The notes beneath the pieces were generated by a model. That model made no database searches. It was not told the DNA's origin and saw only the letters and a list, made by a program, of their open reading frames with translations. A stretch of DNA of 64,000 bases from Halomonas getboli (GTDB taxonomy: Bacteria; Pseudomonadota; Gammaproteobacteria; Pseudomonadales; Halomonadaceae), in the NCBI RefSeq assembly GCF_023094245.1, contig NZ_JALMEW010000005.1, positions 1-64,000 of the forward strand. Direction: 5' to 3'. Below, piece by piece: positions 1 through 9,901 of the stretch. Every line of letters starts with the position of its first letter. The first letter of the stretch is position 1. The position numbers and the translations under genes were made by a program.

Positions 1-84
1 CCCTTGCCGAACTCAGCAGTGAAACCGCTCAGCGCCGATGGTAGTGTGGGAGTTCCCATGTGAGAGTAGGTCATCGTCAGGCAC
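1..84 (+). rRNA. rrf: 5S ribosomal RNA, 3' part (5' end outside window)
   Basis: The first ~84 bases match the 3' two-thirds of a gammaproteobacterial 5S rRNA: the CCGAACTCAG segment, then GCGCCGATGGTAGTGTGGG, then the GAGAGTAGG loop, ending near CAGGCAC. The 5' end lies off the window, so an rRNA operon ends here. A strong terminator follows ten bases later. The exact 3' end is placed by analogy with E. coli 5S and may be off by a few bases. Confidence 0.93.
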
Positions 85-93
85 TTATCCCGG

Positions 94-127
94 AAAAGCC
101 CCGGCCTCATCAGAGGTCGGGGCTTTT
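94..127 (+). terminator. rRNA operon terminator
   Basis: GC-rich inverted repeat (AAAGCCCCGGCCTC / GAGGTCGGGGCTTT) with a short loop and a run of six T. It lies immediately after the 5S gene and is a classical rho-independent terminator. Confidence 0.92.
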
Positions 128-184
128 TTCATTGGGGGCGAGAAACGCCGGCGACGACCAGGCCTCGCGTGAAGGGATACTGAA

Positions 185-205
185 CCTCGCACCTCGCCCC
201 TCGCT
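185..205. repeat. Short heptamer array, 3 copies of CCTCGCN
   Basis: Three consecutive 7-mers, CCTCGCA, CCTCGCC and CCTCGCT, lie between the rRNA terminator and the ppk terminator. The same CCTCGCC unit forms a five-copy array at 14541. It belongs to the 7-bp-period repeats scattered between genes of this window. Confidence 0.6.
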
Positions 206-206
206 G

Positions 207-243
207 AAAAACGCCCCGTCCTCATAAGAGGACGGGGCGTTTT
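207..243 (-). terminator. ppk terminator
   Basis: Near-perfect inverted repeat ACGCCCCGTCCTC / GAGGACGGGGCGT with a 4-base loop and T runs on both strands. It lies about ten bases past the ppk stop on the minus strand and could work in both directions. Confidence 0.88.
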
Positions 244-253
244 GCGCTGTGGC

Positions 254-2458
254 TCAGGCGTGGGCGGCGTAGGCGTAGAGCAGCGTCTCCTGGGCGCTGA
301 TCGGGGCGGCGTCGCCGGGCGTCTGCTTGACGTAGGTGCCGTCGGGCTGCAATAGCCAGCTCTGGCAGTTGTCGACCAGGTAGGTCTCCAGGTCCTTGCG
401 CACCTGGGCCGCCAGCTTCTTGTCGAGCAGCGGGAAGCAGGTCTCGACCCGGTGGAACATGTTGCGGGCCATGAAGTCGGCGCTGGAGCCCCAGGTCTCG
501 GGCTTGCCGTCGTTATGGAAGTGGAACACCCGGGTATGCTCGAGGAAACGGCCGATGATCGAGCGCACCCGGATGGTCTCGGAGATGCCGGGCAGGCCAG
601 GGCGCAGGCAGCACATGCCGCGGATGATCAGATCGCATTCCACCCCGGCCTGGGAGGCGCGATACAGGGCCTGGATCAGCTTGGGCTCGGTGAGGGAGTT
701 GCACTTGATGATCAGGTGGGCACGCTTGCCCTTGCGGGCGTGCTCGGCCTCGCGGTCGATCATCGCCACCAGCCGCTCATGGAGGGTGAAAGGCGCGTGC
801 AGCAGCTTCTCGATCTTGCGCGCCCGGCCCATACCGGAGAGCTGTTGGAACACCTTGTGCACGTCGGCGCACAGCACCGGATCGGCGGTCAGCAGGCTGT
901 AGTCGGTATAGAGCTTGGCGGTCTTGGAGTGGTAGTTGCCGGTGCCGAGGTGGGCGTAGTGGCGCAGCTGGCCCTTCTCGCGGCGCACGATGTGCATCAT
1001 CTTGGCGTGGGTCTTGTAGGCCATCACGCCGTAGATGACGATGGCGCCGGCTTCCTGCAGTCGCGAGGCCAGCGCCAGGTTGTCCGCCTCGTCGAAGCGC
1101 GCCCGCAGCTCGATCACCACCGTGACCTCCTTGCCGTTGCCGGCGGCCTCCACCAGGGCATTGACGATGGGGGAGTCGGCGCCGGTGCGGTAGAGGGTCT
1201 GCTTGATGGCCAGCACCTCGGGATCGCGGGCGGCCTCTCGCAGCATTTCCTCTACCGGCGAGAAGGAGTGGAAGGGGTGATGCAGCAGGATGTCCTGTTC
1301 GGCCGTGGCCTGCAGCACGCTGTCGCGCTTGCGCAGCGCCTTGGGCAGGCCGGGGGTGAAGGCGCGATAGCACAGCTCCGGGCGCTCCACCTCGCCCAGT
1401 ACCGACATCATGCGGGTCAGGTTCACCGGACCGTTGACCCGGTAGAGATCGGCCTGTTCGAGCTTGAACAGCTTGAGCAGGAATTCGGTCAGCTCGTCGG
1501 GGCAGTTGTTGGCCACCTCGAGACGCACCCCACTGCCGTAGCGGCGCGAGAGCAGCTCGCCGCGCAGCGCCGAGGCCAGGTCCGAGACGTCCTCCGGGTC
1601 CACCGAGAGATCGGCGTTGCGGGTCAGTCGGAACTGGTAACAGCCGGTCACCTTCATGCCGGGGAACACTTCCTCGGCGTGAGCGTGAATCATCGACGAC
1701 AGGAACACATACTCGGTGAAGCCTTCCTCGCAGAGTGCCTCGGGCAGGGCGATCACCCGCGGCAGGGAGCGCGGGGCGGGCAGAATCGCCAGGCCGCCCT
1801 CGCGGCCGAAGGCGTCCTTGCCCTCGAGCTCGACGATGAAGTTGAGGCTCTTGTTGACCAGGCGCGGGAAGGGATGCGAGGGATCGAGGCCGATGGGGCT
1901 GATCACCGGCATGATTTCGCTTTCGAAGTAGTCCCGGACCCAGGTCCGCTGGGCCTCGGTCCAGTCGCCGCGGCGGCGGAAGCGCAGGCCCTGGGCCTCG
2001 AGCGCGGGCAGCAGGGTGTCGTTGAGGATGTGGTACTGGCGATCCACCTGCTCGTGGGCGATCTGCGAGATCTCGCTGAGCACCGAGCGCGGCGAGCGGC
2101 CGTCGGCGCCGGAGGAGGCGTCTCCGACCATGATCTGGTTCTTCAGCCCGGCCACGCGGATCTCGAAGAACTCGTCCATGTTCGAGGAGAAGATCAGCAG
2201 GAACATCAGCCGGTTGAGCAGCGGGTGGGCCTCGTCGAGCGCCTGCTCCAGCACCCGCACGTTGAACTGCAGATGCGAGAGCTCGCGGTTGAAGTAGAGC
2301 CCGGGATCGGCGAGATCGGCCTCGGGATCCGGCAGCGCCTTGGGCTTGATGCCGGTGCGCGTCTGGTTGATGCGCGGCGCAGGGGCTTCGCTCGGAAGCT
2401 CGCCTCCCGCGGCGGGCTCAGGGGTGACGGGCGTGTCGGGGCTACGAGAGTCGTCCAT
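254..2458 (-). CDS. ppk: Polyphosphate kinase 1
   Basis: Makes long-chain inorganic polyphosphate from the gamma phosphate of ATP, reversibly; membrane-associated. The 734-aa product carries the PPK1 head and core domains from about residue 85 and the two PLD-like histidine sites: H484 in YKTHAK and H641 in FLEHTRVF. Their spacing of 157 equals that of E. coli H435 and H592. HLGTGNYH lies downstream of H484. The first ~80 residues are a Pro/Glu-rich extension. The frame opens 40 codons earlier, but that would run into hemB; the ATG at 2458 gives no overlap. It follows the hemB remnant by 44 bp in the same direction, as I recall for Pseudomonas. Confidence 0.96.
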   Translation of the reverse strand: MDDSRSPDTPVTPEPAAGGELPSEAPAPRINQTRTGIKPKALPDPEADLADPGLYFNRELSHLQFNVRVLEQALDEAHPLLNRLMFLLIFSSNMDEFFEIRVAGLKNQIMVGDASSGADGRSPRSVLSEISQIAHEQVDRQYHILNDTLLPALEAQGLRFRRRGDWTEAQRTWVRDYFESEIMPVISPIGLDPSHPFPRLVNKSLNFIVELEGKDAFGREGGLAILPAPRSLPRVIALPEALCEEGFTEYVFLSSMIHAHAEEVFPGMKVTGCYQFRLTRNADLSVDPEDVSDLASALRGELLSRRYGSGVRLEVANNCPDELTEFLLKLFKLEQADLYRVNGPVNLTRMMSVLGEVERPELCYRAFTPGLPKALRKRDSVLQATAEQDILLHHPFHSFSPVEEMLREAARDPEVLAIKQTLYRTGADSPIVNALVEAAGNGKEVTVVIELRARFDEADNLALASRLQEAGAIVIYGVMAYKTHAKMMHIVRREKGQLRHYAHLGTGNYHSKTAKLYTDYSLLTADPVLCADVHKVFQQLSGMGRARKIEKLLHAPFTLHERLVAMIDREAEHARKGKRAHLIIKCNSLTEPKLIQALYRASQAGVECDLIIRGMCCLRPGLPGISETIRVRSIIGRFLEHTRVFHFHNDGKPETWGSSADFMARNMFHRVETCFPLLDKKLAAQVRKDLETYLVDNCQSWLLQPDGTYVKQTPGDAAPISAQETLLYAYAAHA

Positions 2459-2502
2459 GGGGTTACCCTGTCGTCGGCCGGAAGGGGTATCCCGTCCGGC
2501 GG

Positions 2503-3396
<894 letters not shown>

Positions 3397-3464
3397 CTAA
3401 AGTGGTGGCTTCATGTTCATCGGCCCCGTCGACGATCGGTGGGGGGCGCACAAGGAGACGCATA

Positions 3465-4124
3465 ATGAGCAAGCAGGTGGCGGTCATTCTGTCGGGATGT
3501 GGTGTCCAGGATGGCTCTGAGATCTACGAGACCACCCTGACCCTGTTGCGTCTGGACCAGTTGGGGATCGGCTATCGCTGCTTCGCCCCCGACATCGACC
3601 AGCACGACGTGGTCGATCATCGCAGCGGCGAGACGGTCGAGGAGCGACGCAACGTGCTGACCGAGTCGGCGCGCCTGGCACGCGGCGAGATCGCTCCTCT
3701 GGCCGAGCTCGAGGCCGACGACTTCGACGCGGTCATCCTGCCGGGCGGCTTCGGCGCGGCCAAGAACCTCTCCAACTTCGCCGAGGCCGGTGCCGACATG
3801 GTGATCCACGAGGGCCTGGTAGAGGCTCTGGCCGAGTTCCACGAGGACCGCAAGCCGATCGGCCTGATGTGCATCGCGCCGGTGATGGTGCCGCGTCTGC
3901 TGGGGCCGGGCATCGCCGTGACCATCGGTCACGATCCGGGCGTGGCAGGCGCCATCAGCAGCATGGGCGGCCTGCATCGCAGCTGCGGCGTGGAGGATAT
4001 CGTGGTCGACTTCGAGAACCGTGTGGTCACGACGCCGGCCTACATGCTGGCCACCCGCCTCGGCGAGGCGGCCACCGGCATCTTCAAGCTGGTGGATCGC
4101 ATCGACGAGCTGATGGATCTCTGA
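3465..4124 (+). CDS. elbB: ElbB, DJ-1/PfpI-superfamily glyoxalase-like protein
   Basis: The 219-aa product matches ElbB (isoprenoid biosynthesis 'enhancing lycopene' protein), a class I glutamine-amidotransferase-like fold with reported glyoxalase activity. Visible are VILSGCGVQDGSEIYE at the N-terminus, LPGGFGAAKNL near residue 88 and the nucleophile-elbow cysteine in GLMCIAPVM near residue 134. The ATG at 3465 has AAGGAG eight bases upstream; the frame is open further upstream but without family similarity. It is divergent from the hemB remnant and ends at a terminator shared with tatC. The precise physiological substrate is unsettled in the family. Confidence 0.92.
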   Translation: MSKQVAVILSGCGVQDGSEIYETTLTLLRLDQLGIGYRCFAPDIDQHDVVDHRSGETVEERRNVLTESARLARGEIAPLAELEADDFDAVILPGGFGAAKNLSNFAEAGADMVIHEGLVEALAEFHEDRKPIGLMCIAPVMVPRLLGPGIAVTIGHDPGVAGAISSMGGLHRSCGVEDIVVDFENRVVTTPAYMLATRLGEAATGIFKLVDRIDELMDL

Positions 4125-4192
4125 CCCGGGTGTGCGGAGTCAGTAGCGGGAAGAGCGGCGCGTCGCGCCTGGAAGCATGAAGCGGGAAGAAG

Positions 4193-4226
4193 AACGCCTC
4201 CCTGGCTTGGCCAGGGAGGCGTTTTT
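4193..4226 (+). terminator. Terminator between convergent elbB and tatC
   Basis: ACGCCTCCCTGG / CCAGGGAGGCGT with a TTGG-type loop and five T on the plus strand. It separates the two convergent genes and probably stops elbB, and perhaps tatC transcription from the other side. Confidence 0.88.
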
Positions 4227-4251
4227 ATCGGCTTGCTTTCGAGGTTCGAGC

Positions 4252-5025
4252 TTACGCCTCGCCGTCGGCCGCATCCTTCTCGCGCTTGCGGCGCACCAGG
4301 CGGCCGAACAGCAGGCCGACCTCGTAGAGCAGGTACATCGGCACCGCCAGCAGGCTCTGGGAGACCACGTCCGGCGGGGTCATCAGCATGCCGATCACGA
4401 AGCAGCCCAGCACCACATAGGGGCGCTTCTTCGCCAGGCTCTCCGCGGTGGTCGCCCCGGTGAGGATCAGCAGGAAGGTGGCGATCGGGATCTCGAAGGC
4501 CACGCCGAAGGCGAAGAACAGCTTGAGCACGAAGTTGAGATACTGGTTGATGTCGGTCATCACCGCCACGTTCTCCGGCCCGGTCTGGGTGAAGAACTGG
4601 AACAGCAGCGGGAAGACCACGTAGTAGGCGAAGGCGGCACCGGCATAGAACAGCGCCACGCTGGAGGCCAGCAGCGGCAGCGCCAGCGCCTTCTCGTTGT
4701 CGTACAGCCCCGGGGCGATGAAGGCCCAGGCCTGGTGCAGCACGAAGGGCACGGCGATGAACACCGCCACCACCAGGGTCAGCTTGAAGGGGGCCAGGAA
4801 CGGCGAGGCCACCTCGGTGGCGATCATCTGCGAGCCTTCCGGCAGCAGCGCCATCAGCGGCTCGGCGACGAAGGCGTAGATGTCGTTGGCGAAGGCGTAG
4901 AGGCCAAGGAAGATGATCAGGATGGCGATCACCGCACGCAGCAGGCGCGAGCGCAGCTCGACCAGATGCTCGATCAGCGGGGCGTGACCCTGGCCGGGCC
5001 CCTGGGAGTCGTCGGTTTGGCTCAT
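4252..5025 (-). CDS. tatC: Sec-independent translocase subunit TatC
   Basis: Polytopic receptor for twin-arginine signal peptides in the inner membrane. The 257-aa product has the expected six hydrophobic helices. [10 protein letters not shown] near residue 20 is the cytoplasmic N-terminal signature, and [10 protein letters not shown] (102-111) corresponds to the conserved first-cytoplasmic-loop Phe and Glu that contact the signal peptide. The C-terminal tail is short and charged. It overlaps tatB by 4 bp (ATGA) and is last in a tatA-tatB-tatC operon ending at the shared terminator. Confidence 0.97.
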   Translation of the reverse strand: MSQTDDSQGPGQGHAPLIEHLVELRSRLLRAVIAILIIFLGLYAFANDIYAFVAEPLMALLPEGSQMIATEVASPFLAPFKLTLVVAVFIAVPFVLHQAWAFIAPGLYDNEKALALPLLASSVALFYAGAAFAYYVVFPLLFQFFTQTGPENVAVMTDINQYLNFVLKLFFAFGVAFEIPIATFLLILTGATTAESLAKKRPYVVLGCFVIGMLMTPPDVVSQSLLAVPMYLLYEVGLLFGRLVRRKREKDAADGEA

Positions 5026-5426
5026 CGGGTAGAAGCGTCCTCGTGGGCGTCGGAGTCATCGGCCTGCCGGCGGGCAGTGCCCGTGGCGTCGTCGAGGCGC
5101 TGCTCGGAAGAGGCCTCGGACGGCTCGCGGCGTTCGGCGCTCGGCCGTTCGTCGCGAGCGTCGGTGTCCTCGACCGTACGCTCGACGTCGCGCTTGACCC
5201 GGTTGATGCCCTCGTCGAGCTTCTTCTGCTGCTCGTTGAGCTTCTGGCGCAGCTCTTCCGCCTCGAGCTGGGCGTTGATCTCGCGCTGCATGCCGGAGAC
5301 GGTGCGCTTGATGCGGCCGATCCACAGCCCGGCGGTGCGGGCGGCCTTGGGCAGACGCTCGGGGCCCAGCACCAGCAGCGCCACCACGCCGATGATCAGG
5401 AGTTCGAGAAAGCCGATGTCGAACAT
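5022..5426 (-). CDS. tatB: Sec-independent translocase subunit TatB
   Basis: Partner of TatC in the twin-arginine receptor complex. The 134-aa product starts [23 protein letters not shown], one transmembrane helix with the conserved Glu and the Gly-Pro hinge, followed by an amphipathic helix ([18 protein letters not shown]) and a highly charged Asp/Glu/Arg-rich tail of ~60 residues. TatB rather than TatA is indicated by the early Glu, the long tail and position directly before tatC, whose start overlaps its stop. Confidence 0.95.
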   Translation of the reverse strand: MFDIGFLELLIIGVVALLVLGPERLPKAARTAGLWIGRIKRTVSGMQREINAQLEAEELRQKLNEQQKKLDEGINRVKRDVERTVEDTDARDERPSAERREPSEASSEQRLDDATGTARRQADDSDAHEDASTR

Positions 5427-5432
5427 GGCGGC

Positions 5433-5687
5433 TTACTTGCGCTCTTCCGATTCCTCGGCCTTGCGCTCGGCGTGGACGTCGTAGGTCTCGCCCTCGTCGT
5501 CGTGGCGCACCTGAGCCTGGGGCTTGTCGCCGTCCTCGCCCTTGTCCTCGTCGTTCATGGCCTTCTTGAAGCCCTTGACCGCACCGCCCAGATCGCCGCC
5601 GACGTTGCGCAGCTTCTTGGTGCCGAAGATCAGGATGATGATGCCGAGGACGATCAGGAGTTGCCAGATACTGATGCCGCCTAACAT
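5433..5687 (-). CDS. tatA: Sec-independent translocase subunit TatA
   Basis: Pore-forming Tat component. The 84-aa product has [20 protein letters not shown], then [24 protein letters not shown], the typical TatA hinge and amphipathic helix, and an acidic tail. The frame extends 55 codons upstream but into hisE; the ATG at 5687, with GAGGAA upstream, gives the family N-terminus. It lies 6 bp before tatB and 44 bp after hisE in a probable hisE-tatABC unit. Confidence 0.95.
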   Translation of the reverse strand: MLGGISIWQLLIVLGIIILIFGTKKLRNVGGDLGGAVKGFKKAMNDEDKGEDGDKPQAQVRHDDEGETYDVHAERKAEESEERK

Positions 5688-5731
5688 AGGAGATTCCTCA
5701 GGTTGCTGCGCCGGAGTCCGGCGTCGTTGTC

Positions 5732-6067
5732 TTATTGGCGCCGCGCGGCTTTCTCGTCGTGGCCGGAAAGGCCGAAGCGGCGGGACAGTTCGTCGAGGAC
5801 CTCGCGATGGCTCAATCCCAGATGGGACAGCATCACCAGGCTGTGAAACCACAGGTCCGTCGTCTCGGCGACCAGCGCCTGACGTGCCGCCTCGTCGCCC
5901 CGCTCGGCATCCTTGGCCGCCAACAGCGTCTCGGTAGCTTCCTCGCCGACTTTCTCGAGTATCTTGTTCAGGCCCTTGTGATGCAAGCTGGCCACGTAAG
6001 AGTCGTCGGGAGCGGCCTGGCGGCGGCTGGTCAGGACCTCGTCGAGGCGGTCGAGAATATCGCTCAT
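5732..6067 (-). CDS. hisE: Phosphoribosyl-ATP pyrophosphatase
   Basis: Second step of histidine synthesis: hydrolyses PR-ATP to PR-AMP and pyrophosphate. The 111-aa product is an all-alpha MazG-like fold; [12 protein letters not shown] near residue 35 and the later [14 protein letters not shown] carry the acidic metal ligands. The start ATG at 6067 gives [12 protein letters not shown]. It stands alone: the adjacent hisI expected from Pseudomonas-type order (hisI-hisE-tatA, from memory) is not present between it and ubiB, only 28 bp upstream. Confidence 0.95.
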   Translation of the reverse strand: MSDILDRLDEVLTSRRQAAPDDSYVASLHHKGLNKILEKVGEEATETLLAAKDAERGDEAARQALVAETTDLWFHSLVMLSHLGLSHREVLDELSRRFGLSGHDEKAARRQ

Positions 6068-6095
6068 ATGAGACGTTTCCGTTGCAGTGGTTGAA

Positions 6096-7718
6096 TCAGT
6101 TCCAGGCCAGCAGCACCGCGCCAATGGCCGCCGCGCCGAGCACTGGCCAAGGCTGGCCGTCTGCCCATTGGACCAGCGGCTGCCAGGCGAGTGCCAGCGC
6201 CACGATCACGAGCCCCAGACGCAGGCGGCGCTGGCGCCTGCTTTGCCCTTCGAGGCGGCGCTGGATGGCGCCAATGGCCTCGCTCTGGCGCTGGCGCTGC
6301 TGGTGGCCGTGCTCGGCCCGGGCCAGGGCTTGGTGGGCGAGCACCGGCAGTTCCGGGAGCTGACGCGAGAGCTCGGGGGCCTGGCGCTTCATCGATTCCC
6401 ACAGTCCGCGGGCCCCGGCTCGCTCCTTCATCCAGTCCTCCAGGTAGGGCTTGGCGGTGGCCCAGAGGTCGAGGTCCGGATACAGCTGGCGGCCCAGGCC
6501 CTCGATGTTGAGCAGGGTCTTCTGCAGCAGCACCAGCTGTGGCTGGACCTCCATGTTGAAGCGTCGGGCGGTCTGGAACAGCCCCAGCAGCACCTGGCCG
6601 AAGGAGATGTCCTTGAGCGGCTTCTCGAGGATCGGCTCGCACACGGTGCGCACCGCGGCGGCGAACTCATTGGCCCGGGTGTCCTCGCTGACCCAGCCCG
6701 ACTCGATGTGCAGCGCCGCCACCTCGTAGTAGTCCTGGTGGAAGAAGGCCAGCAGGTTGCGCGCCAGGTAGTCCTGATCCTCGCGGGTCAGGCTGCCGAC
6801 GATGCCACAGTCGATGGCGATGTACTGCGGATTCCAGGGCGTCTCGCGGGCGACGAAGATGTTGCCCGGGTGCATGTCGGCGTGGAAGAAGTTGTCGCGG
6901 AACACCTGGGTGAAGAAGATCTCCACGCCGCGCTCGGCCAGCCGGCGCAGGTCGGTGCCCTGGGCCTCCAGCGCCTCGAGGTCGGCCACCGGAATGCCGT
7001 GGATGCGCTCCTGGACCATCACCCGGCGGCGGGTCAGTTCCCAATGGATCGAGGGCACGAACAGCAGCGGCGAGCCCTTGAAGTTGCGCTTGAGCTGGGA
7101 GGTGTTGGCCGCTTCCTTGGTCAGGTCCAGCTCGTCGAACAGCGTCGACTCGTAGTCGCGCACGACCTCCACCGGACGCAGCCGGCGCGCCTCGGGGACG
7201 CGTGCCAGCAGGGCGGCCAGCCGGTACATCAGCGCCATGTCCTGGCGCATGACGCGCTCGATGCCGGGGCGGATGATCTTGACCACCACCTCCTCGCCGT
7301 CGGGCAGCCGGGCGGCGTGGACCTGGGCCACCGAGGCCGAGGCCAGCGGCTCGGGCGAGAACTCGGCGAAGGCCTGCTCCAGCGGCATGCCGAGCTCATC
7401 CTCGACCAGCCCGCGGGCGAGATGGCCGGGGAAGGGCGGCACCTGGTCCTGGAGGCGGCGCAGCTCGTCGCCGATGTCGTCGGGGAAGAGATCGCGCCGG
7501 GTCGACAGCACCTGGCCGAACTTGACGTAGATCGGCCCCAGGGTCTCCAGCGCCAGCCGCAGCCGCTCGCCGCGTGGACGCTGGCCTACCGGCACCAGCC
7601 GCAGCGGCGACAGGGCCAGCAGGCCGCGCAGCCACCAGGGCAGCCGCTCGCGGGGAATCAGGGTATCCAGGCGATAGCGGGTGACCACCCAGGCGATGCG
7701 CGCGAGCCGCCGGATCAT
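6096..7718 (-). CDS. ubiB: UbiB, ABC1/ADCK-family atypical kinase for ubiquinone biosynthesis
   Basis: Membrane-anchored protein-kinase-like ATPase needed for aerobic ubiquinone synthesis. The 540-aa product has the ADCK KxGQ motif ([14 protein letters not shown]) near residue 65, the kinase-like core with [12 protein letters not shown] and [10 protein letters not shown], and two hydrophobic C-terminal segments. The frame opens 56 codons earlier inside ubiJ; the ATG at 7718 overlaps the ubiJ stop by 4 bp and gives the family start MIRRLARI. Part of ubiE-ubiJ-ubiB. Confidence 0.96.
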   Translation of the reverse strand: MIRRLARIAWVVTRYRLDTLIPRERLPWWLRGLLALSPLRLVPVGQRPRGERLRLALETLGPIYVKFGQVLSTRRDLFPDDIGDELRRLQDQVPPFPGHLARGLVEDELGMPLEQAFAEFSPEPLASASVAQVHAARLPDGEEVVVKIIRPGIERVMRQDMALMYRLAALLARVPEARRLRPVEVVRDYESTLFDELDLTKEAANTSQLKRNFKGSPLLFVPSIHWELTRRRVMVQERIHGIPVADLEALEAQGTDLRRLAERGVEIFFTQVFRDNFFHADMHPGNIFVARETPWNPQYIAIDCGIVGSLTREDQDYLARNLLAFFHQDYYEVAALHIESGWVSEDTRANEFAAAVRTVCEPILEKPLKDISFGQVLLGLFQTARRFNMEVQPQLVLLQKTLLNIEGLGRQLYPDLDLWATAKPYLEDWMKERAGARGLWESMKRQAPELSRQLPELPVLAHQALARAEHGHQQRQRQSEAIGAIQRRLEGQSRRQRRLRLGLVIVALALAWQPLVQWADGQPWPVLGAAAIGAVLLAWN

Positions 7719-8356
7719 GCGCCGTCTCCCTCGGTGGTGAGGCGTCGGCGCAGTCGCTCGAGGCGCGCCTCGAGGCGGTCGGTGGCAACTTCCAGCTCGG
7801 TGAGGTGGTCGCGCACCCCCTCGAACTGGTGGCGGCCGGGCAGCAGCCGGGCCTCCTCGAAGACGTACTCGGAGACGTCGGCGCACAGCTCCTGACGGGT
7901 GCGCAGGCCCCAGCGACCGAGGCTGCGAATGCCCTCGGCCAGGCTGTGAGCGGGCACATCGCCGAGCCAGTGGGCCAGCTCGCCCTCCCAGTCCAGGTCG
8001 AGGTCGAGCAGCAGGTCGCGGGTCGCCTCGAGCAGCGGGATATGGCCGCGCACCGCGAGCCTGCCCTGGAACATCAGCCGTTCCACCGAGGCGCCGCCGA
8101 GCAGCTCGCCCAGGGTCTCGGGGTCGAGTTCGACGACGGCATCGAAGGCGTTCTCAGGCTCGTCGTCCTGGCGCATCAGGTCCACGCCCTGGGCGTGATA
8201 GACCAGGGCCAGGGCCAGCGATGGAGACTCGAGGCGCACCAGCAGGCGCTGTCCGGCGAGGCGTTCCAATCGCGCGGGGGCAGCGGGGTCGCGGGCCAGC
8301 AGGGCATTGAGGCTGCGTTCGAGGCCGCCCAGCAGCAGGGTCGGGGTCAGCGCCAT
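7715..8356 (-). CDS. ubiJ: UbiJ, SCP2-domain ubiquinone biosynthesis accessory factor
   Basis: Lipid-binding accessory protein of the soluble Ubi complex. The 213-aa product has an N-terminal SCP2-like region ([20 protein letters not shown] ... [11 protein letters not shown]) and a charged coiled-coil-like C-terminus ([22 protein letters not shown]). Sequence identity is weak in this family, so the assignment leans on its place between ubiE (7 bp upstream) and ubiB (4-bp overlap), which is conserved in gammaproteobacteria. Confidence 0.9.
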   Translation of the reverse strand: MALTPTLLLGGLERSLNALLARDPAAPARLERLAGQRLLVRLESPSLALALVYHAQGVDLMRQDDEPENAFDAVVELDPETLGELLGGASVERLMFQGRLAVRGHIPLLEATRDLLLDLDLDWEGELAHWLGDVPAHSLAEGIRSLGRWGLRTRQELCADVSEYVFEEARLLPGRHQFEGVRDHLTELEVATDRLEARLERLRRRLTTEGDGA

Positions 8357-8363
8357 CTCGTCC

Positions 8364-9119
8364 TCACAGCTTGATGCCGCGGTGCAGGGCGACGATGCCG
8401 CCGGTGAGGTTGGTGTACTCGACCCGCTCCAGGCCGGCGTCCTCCATCATGCCCTTCAGGGTCTCCTGGTCGGGGTGCATGCGGATCGACTCGGCGAGGT
8501 AGCGATAGCTCTCGGCATCGCCGGCCACCAGCTCGCCCATCCGCGGCAGCAGTCGGAAGGAGTACTGGTCGTAGGCCTGACTCAGCAGCGCGTTGTCGGG
8601 CTTGGAGAACTCCAGCACCAGCAGCCGGCCGCCGGGCTTGAGCACCCGCGCCATGGAGCGCAGCGCGGCGTCCTTGTCGGTGACGTTGCGCAGGCCGAAG
8701 GCGATGGTGATGCAGTCGAAGGTGTTGTCCGGGAAGGGCAGGGTCTCGGCGTTGGCCTGGACGTACTCGACGTTGCCGCCGACGCCCCGATCGAGCAGCT
8801 TGTCGCGCCCGACCCGCAGCATCGACTCGTTGATGTCGGCCAGCACCACGCGCCCCCGGGGACCGACCAGACGCGAGAACTTCAGCGTCAGATCGCCGGT
8901 GCCGCCGGCGATGTCGAGCACGCTGTGGCCCGGGCGGACGCCGGCGCGTTCGATGGTCAGGCGCTTCCACACCCGGTGGATGCCGAACGACATCAGGTCG
9001 TTCATCACGTCGTAGCGGGCGGCCACCGAGTGGAAGACGTCGGCCACGCGGGAGGCCTTCTCGTCGACCGGAACTTCCTGGTAACCGAAGTGTGTGGTGC
9101 GCTTGTCGCTGGGGGTCAT
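8364..9119 (-). CDS. ubiE: Ubiquinone/menaquinone C-methyltransferase
   Basis: SAM-dependent C-methylation of the quinone ring. The 251-aa product has the class I methyltransferase motif [16 protein letters not shown] near residue 70, the UbiE signature [17 protein letters not shown] near residue 40 and the C-terminal [18 protein letters not shown] at 9119. First gene of the ubiEJB operon; about 290 bp upstream holds a structured repeat before the DUF971 gene. Confidence 0.97.
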   Translation of the reverse strand: MTPSDKRTTHFGYQEVPVDEKASRVADVFHSVAARYDVMNDLMSFGIHRVWKRLTIERAGVRPGHSVLDIAGGTGDLTLKFSRLVGPRGRVVLADINESMLRVGRDKLLDRGVGGNVEYVQANAETLPFPDNTFDCITIAFGLRNVTDKDAALRSMARVLKPGGRLLVLEFSKPDNALLSQAYDQYSFRLLPRMGELVAGDAESYRYLAESIRMHPDQETLKGMMEDAGLERVEYTNLTGGIVALHRGIKL

Positions 9120-9282
9120 GCGAGGGAGGCTCCCGGGTCAGCTGCACAATGGGGGCGAGGCCGGCGGCCCCGCGTGTTGGGCCGCATTGTAGCGCCCCCC
9201 GGGGGGCCTTGTCTTGACGACGGAGGCGGTTGCCGGAGGGCTGATCTGCCGGATGCTGGCAGGAGGGGCGCCGCTGAAGGGG

Positions 9283-9349
9283 CGTAGAGGGGGTTTTTGG
9301 CCATGGATGGCCAAAGTAGCGCCCAGGGACGGGTTCATAGCGCCCCTCG
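9283..9349 (-). repeat. Structured dispersed element, copy A
   Basis: A 67-bp segment whose minus strand aligns closely to the plus strand at 43230-43297. Shared core: GAGGGGCGCT, GAACCCGTCC, TGGGCGCTAC, GCCATCC and CCCCCTCTACG. Outer arms GAGGGG / CCCCTC can pair, enclosing an 8-bp hairpin (9296-9315: TTTGGCCA, 4-base loop, TGGCCAAA). It lies between the 3' end of the DUF971 gene and ubiE. The rest of the gap 9120-9409 shows no gene. Confidence 0.75.
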
Positions 9350-9409
9350 AAGGTCCTTCGGCAGGTCAGCCCCGACCATCTTGGGACGCCCCTGGAGCCG
9401 TGCCGACGC

Positions 9410-9793
9410 TTAGAGTTGCTTGATCTCGATGCCCAGCGCTTCGCGCGAGGCCCCGGCGTCTTCGAGTCGCTGCAGGTAGTCGGCCCAGTTGGCCTCCTGG
9501 TGCTCGATCAGCTCGTGCAGGTAGTCCCAGCTGTAGAGGCCGCTGTCGTGGCCGTCGTCGAAGTGCAGCTTGAGCGCGTAGCGGCCGGCCTGGGTGATGT
9601 TGGCCAGGCCGACGTGCTTCTTGCCGACCTGCAGGGTCTCCTGCCCCTGGCCGTGGCCACGCACCTCGGCGGAGGGCGAGAAGACGCGCAGGTACTCTAC
9701 CGACAGCCGGTGGCTCTCGCCGCCTTCATAGGTCAGCTCCAGCTCGCGGGCCTGCTTGTGGTAGTGCACCTTGGTGGGAATCGGGGCCGTCAT
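9410..9793 (-). CDS. DUF971 (gamma-butyrobetaine hydroxylase-like N-terminal domain) protein
   Basis: 127 aa, fully covered by the domain also found at the N-terminus of gamma-butyrobetaine hydroxylases. Visible are VHYHKQARELELTYEGG, LRVFSPSAEVRGHG, YALKLHFDDGHDSGLYSWDYL and the tail. Function in bacteria is not established; links to Fe-S metabolism have been proposed for related proteins. RBS CAGGAG precedes the ATG at 9793. It follows hslU in the same direction with a heptamer array between, an order I recall from Pseudomonas. Confidence 0.88.
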   Translation of the reverse strand: MTAPIPTKVHYHKQARELELTYEGGESHRLSVEYLRVFSPSAEVRGHGQGQETLQVGKKHVGLANITQAGRYALKLHFDDGHDSGLYSWDYLHELIEHQEANWADYLQRLEDAGASREALGIEIKQL

Positions 9794-9806
9794 GATGAGA
9801 CTCCTG

Positions 9807-9869
9807 GCTTCGAGCTTCGAGCTTCGAGCTTCGAGCTTCGAGCTTCGAGCTTCGAGCTTCGAGCTTCGA
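9807..9869. repeat. Heptamer array, 9 copies of GCTTCGA
   Basis: Nine perfect tandem 7-mers (63 bp), starting 14 bp upstream of the DUF971 start and ending 33 bp past the hslU stop. It sits inside a minus-strand gene run, so copy-number change would alter the spacing between hslU and the DUF971 ribosome-binding site. Confidence 0.95.
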
Positions 9870-9901
9870 GCCGCTGGAGCCCGAAGCTCGTCGTTCGTGG
9901 C

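Noticed and set aside
4160..4192. Another degenerate 7-bp repeat (GGAAGCA TGAAGCG GGAAGAA) before the elbB terminator
   Set aside because: Only three poorly matching units; could be chance in purine-rich DNA.
9807..9869. Heptamer arrays as CRISPR
   Set aside because: Direct tandem 7-mers without spacers; no cas genes anywhere in the window.
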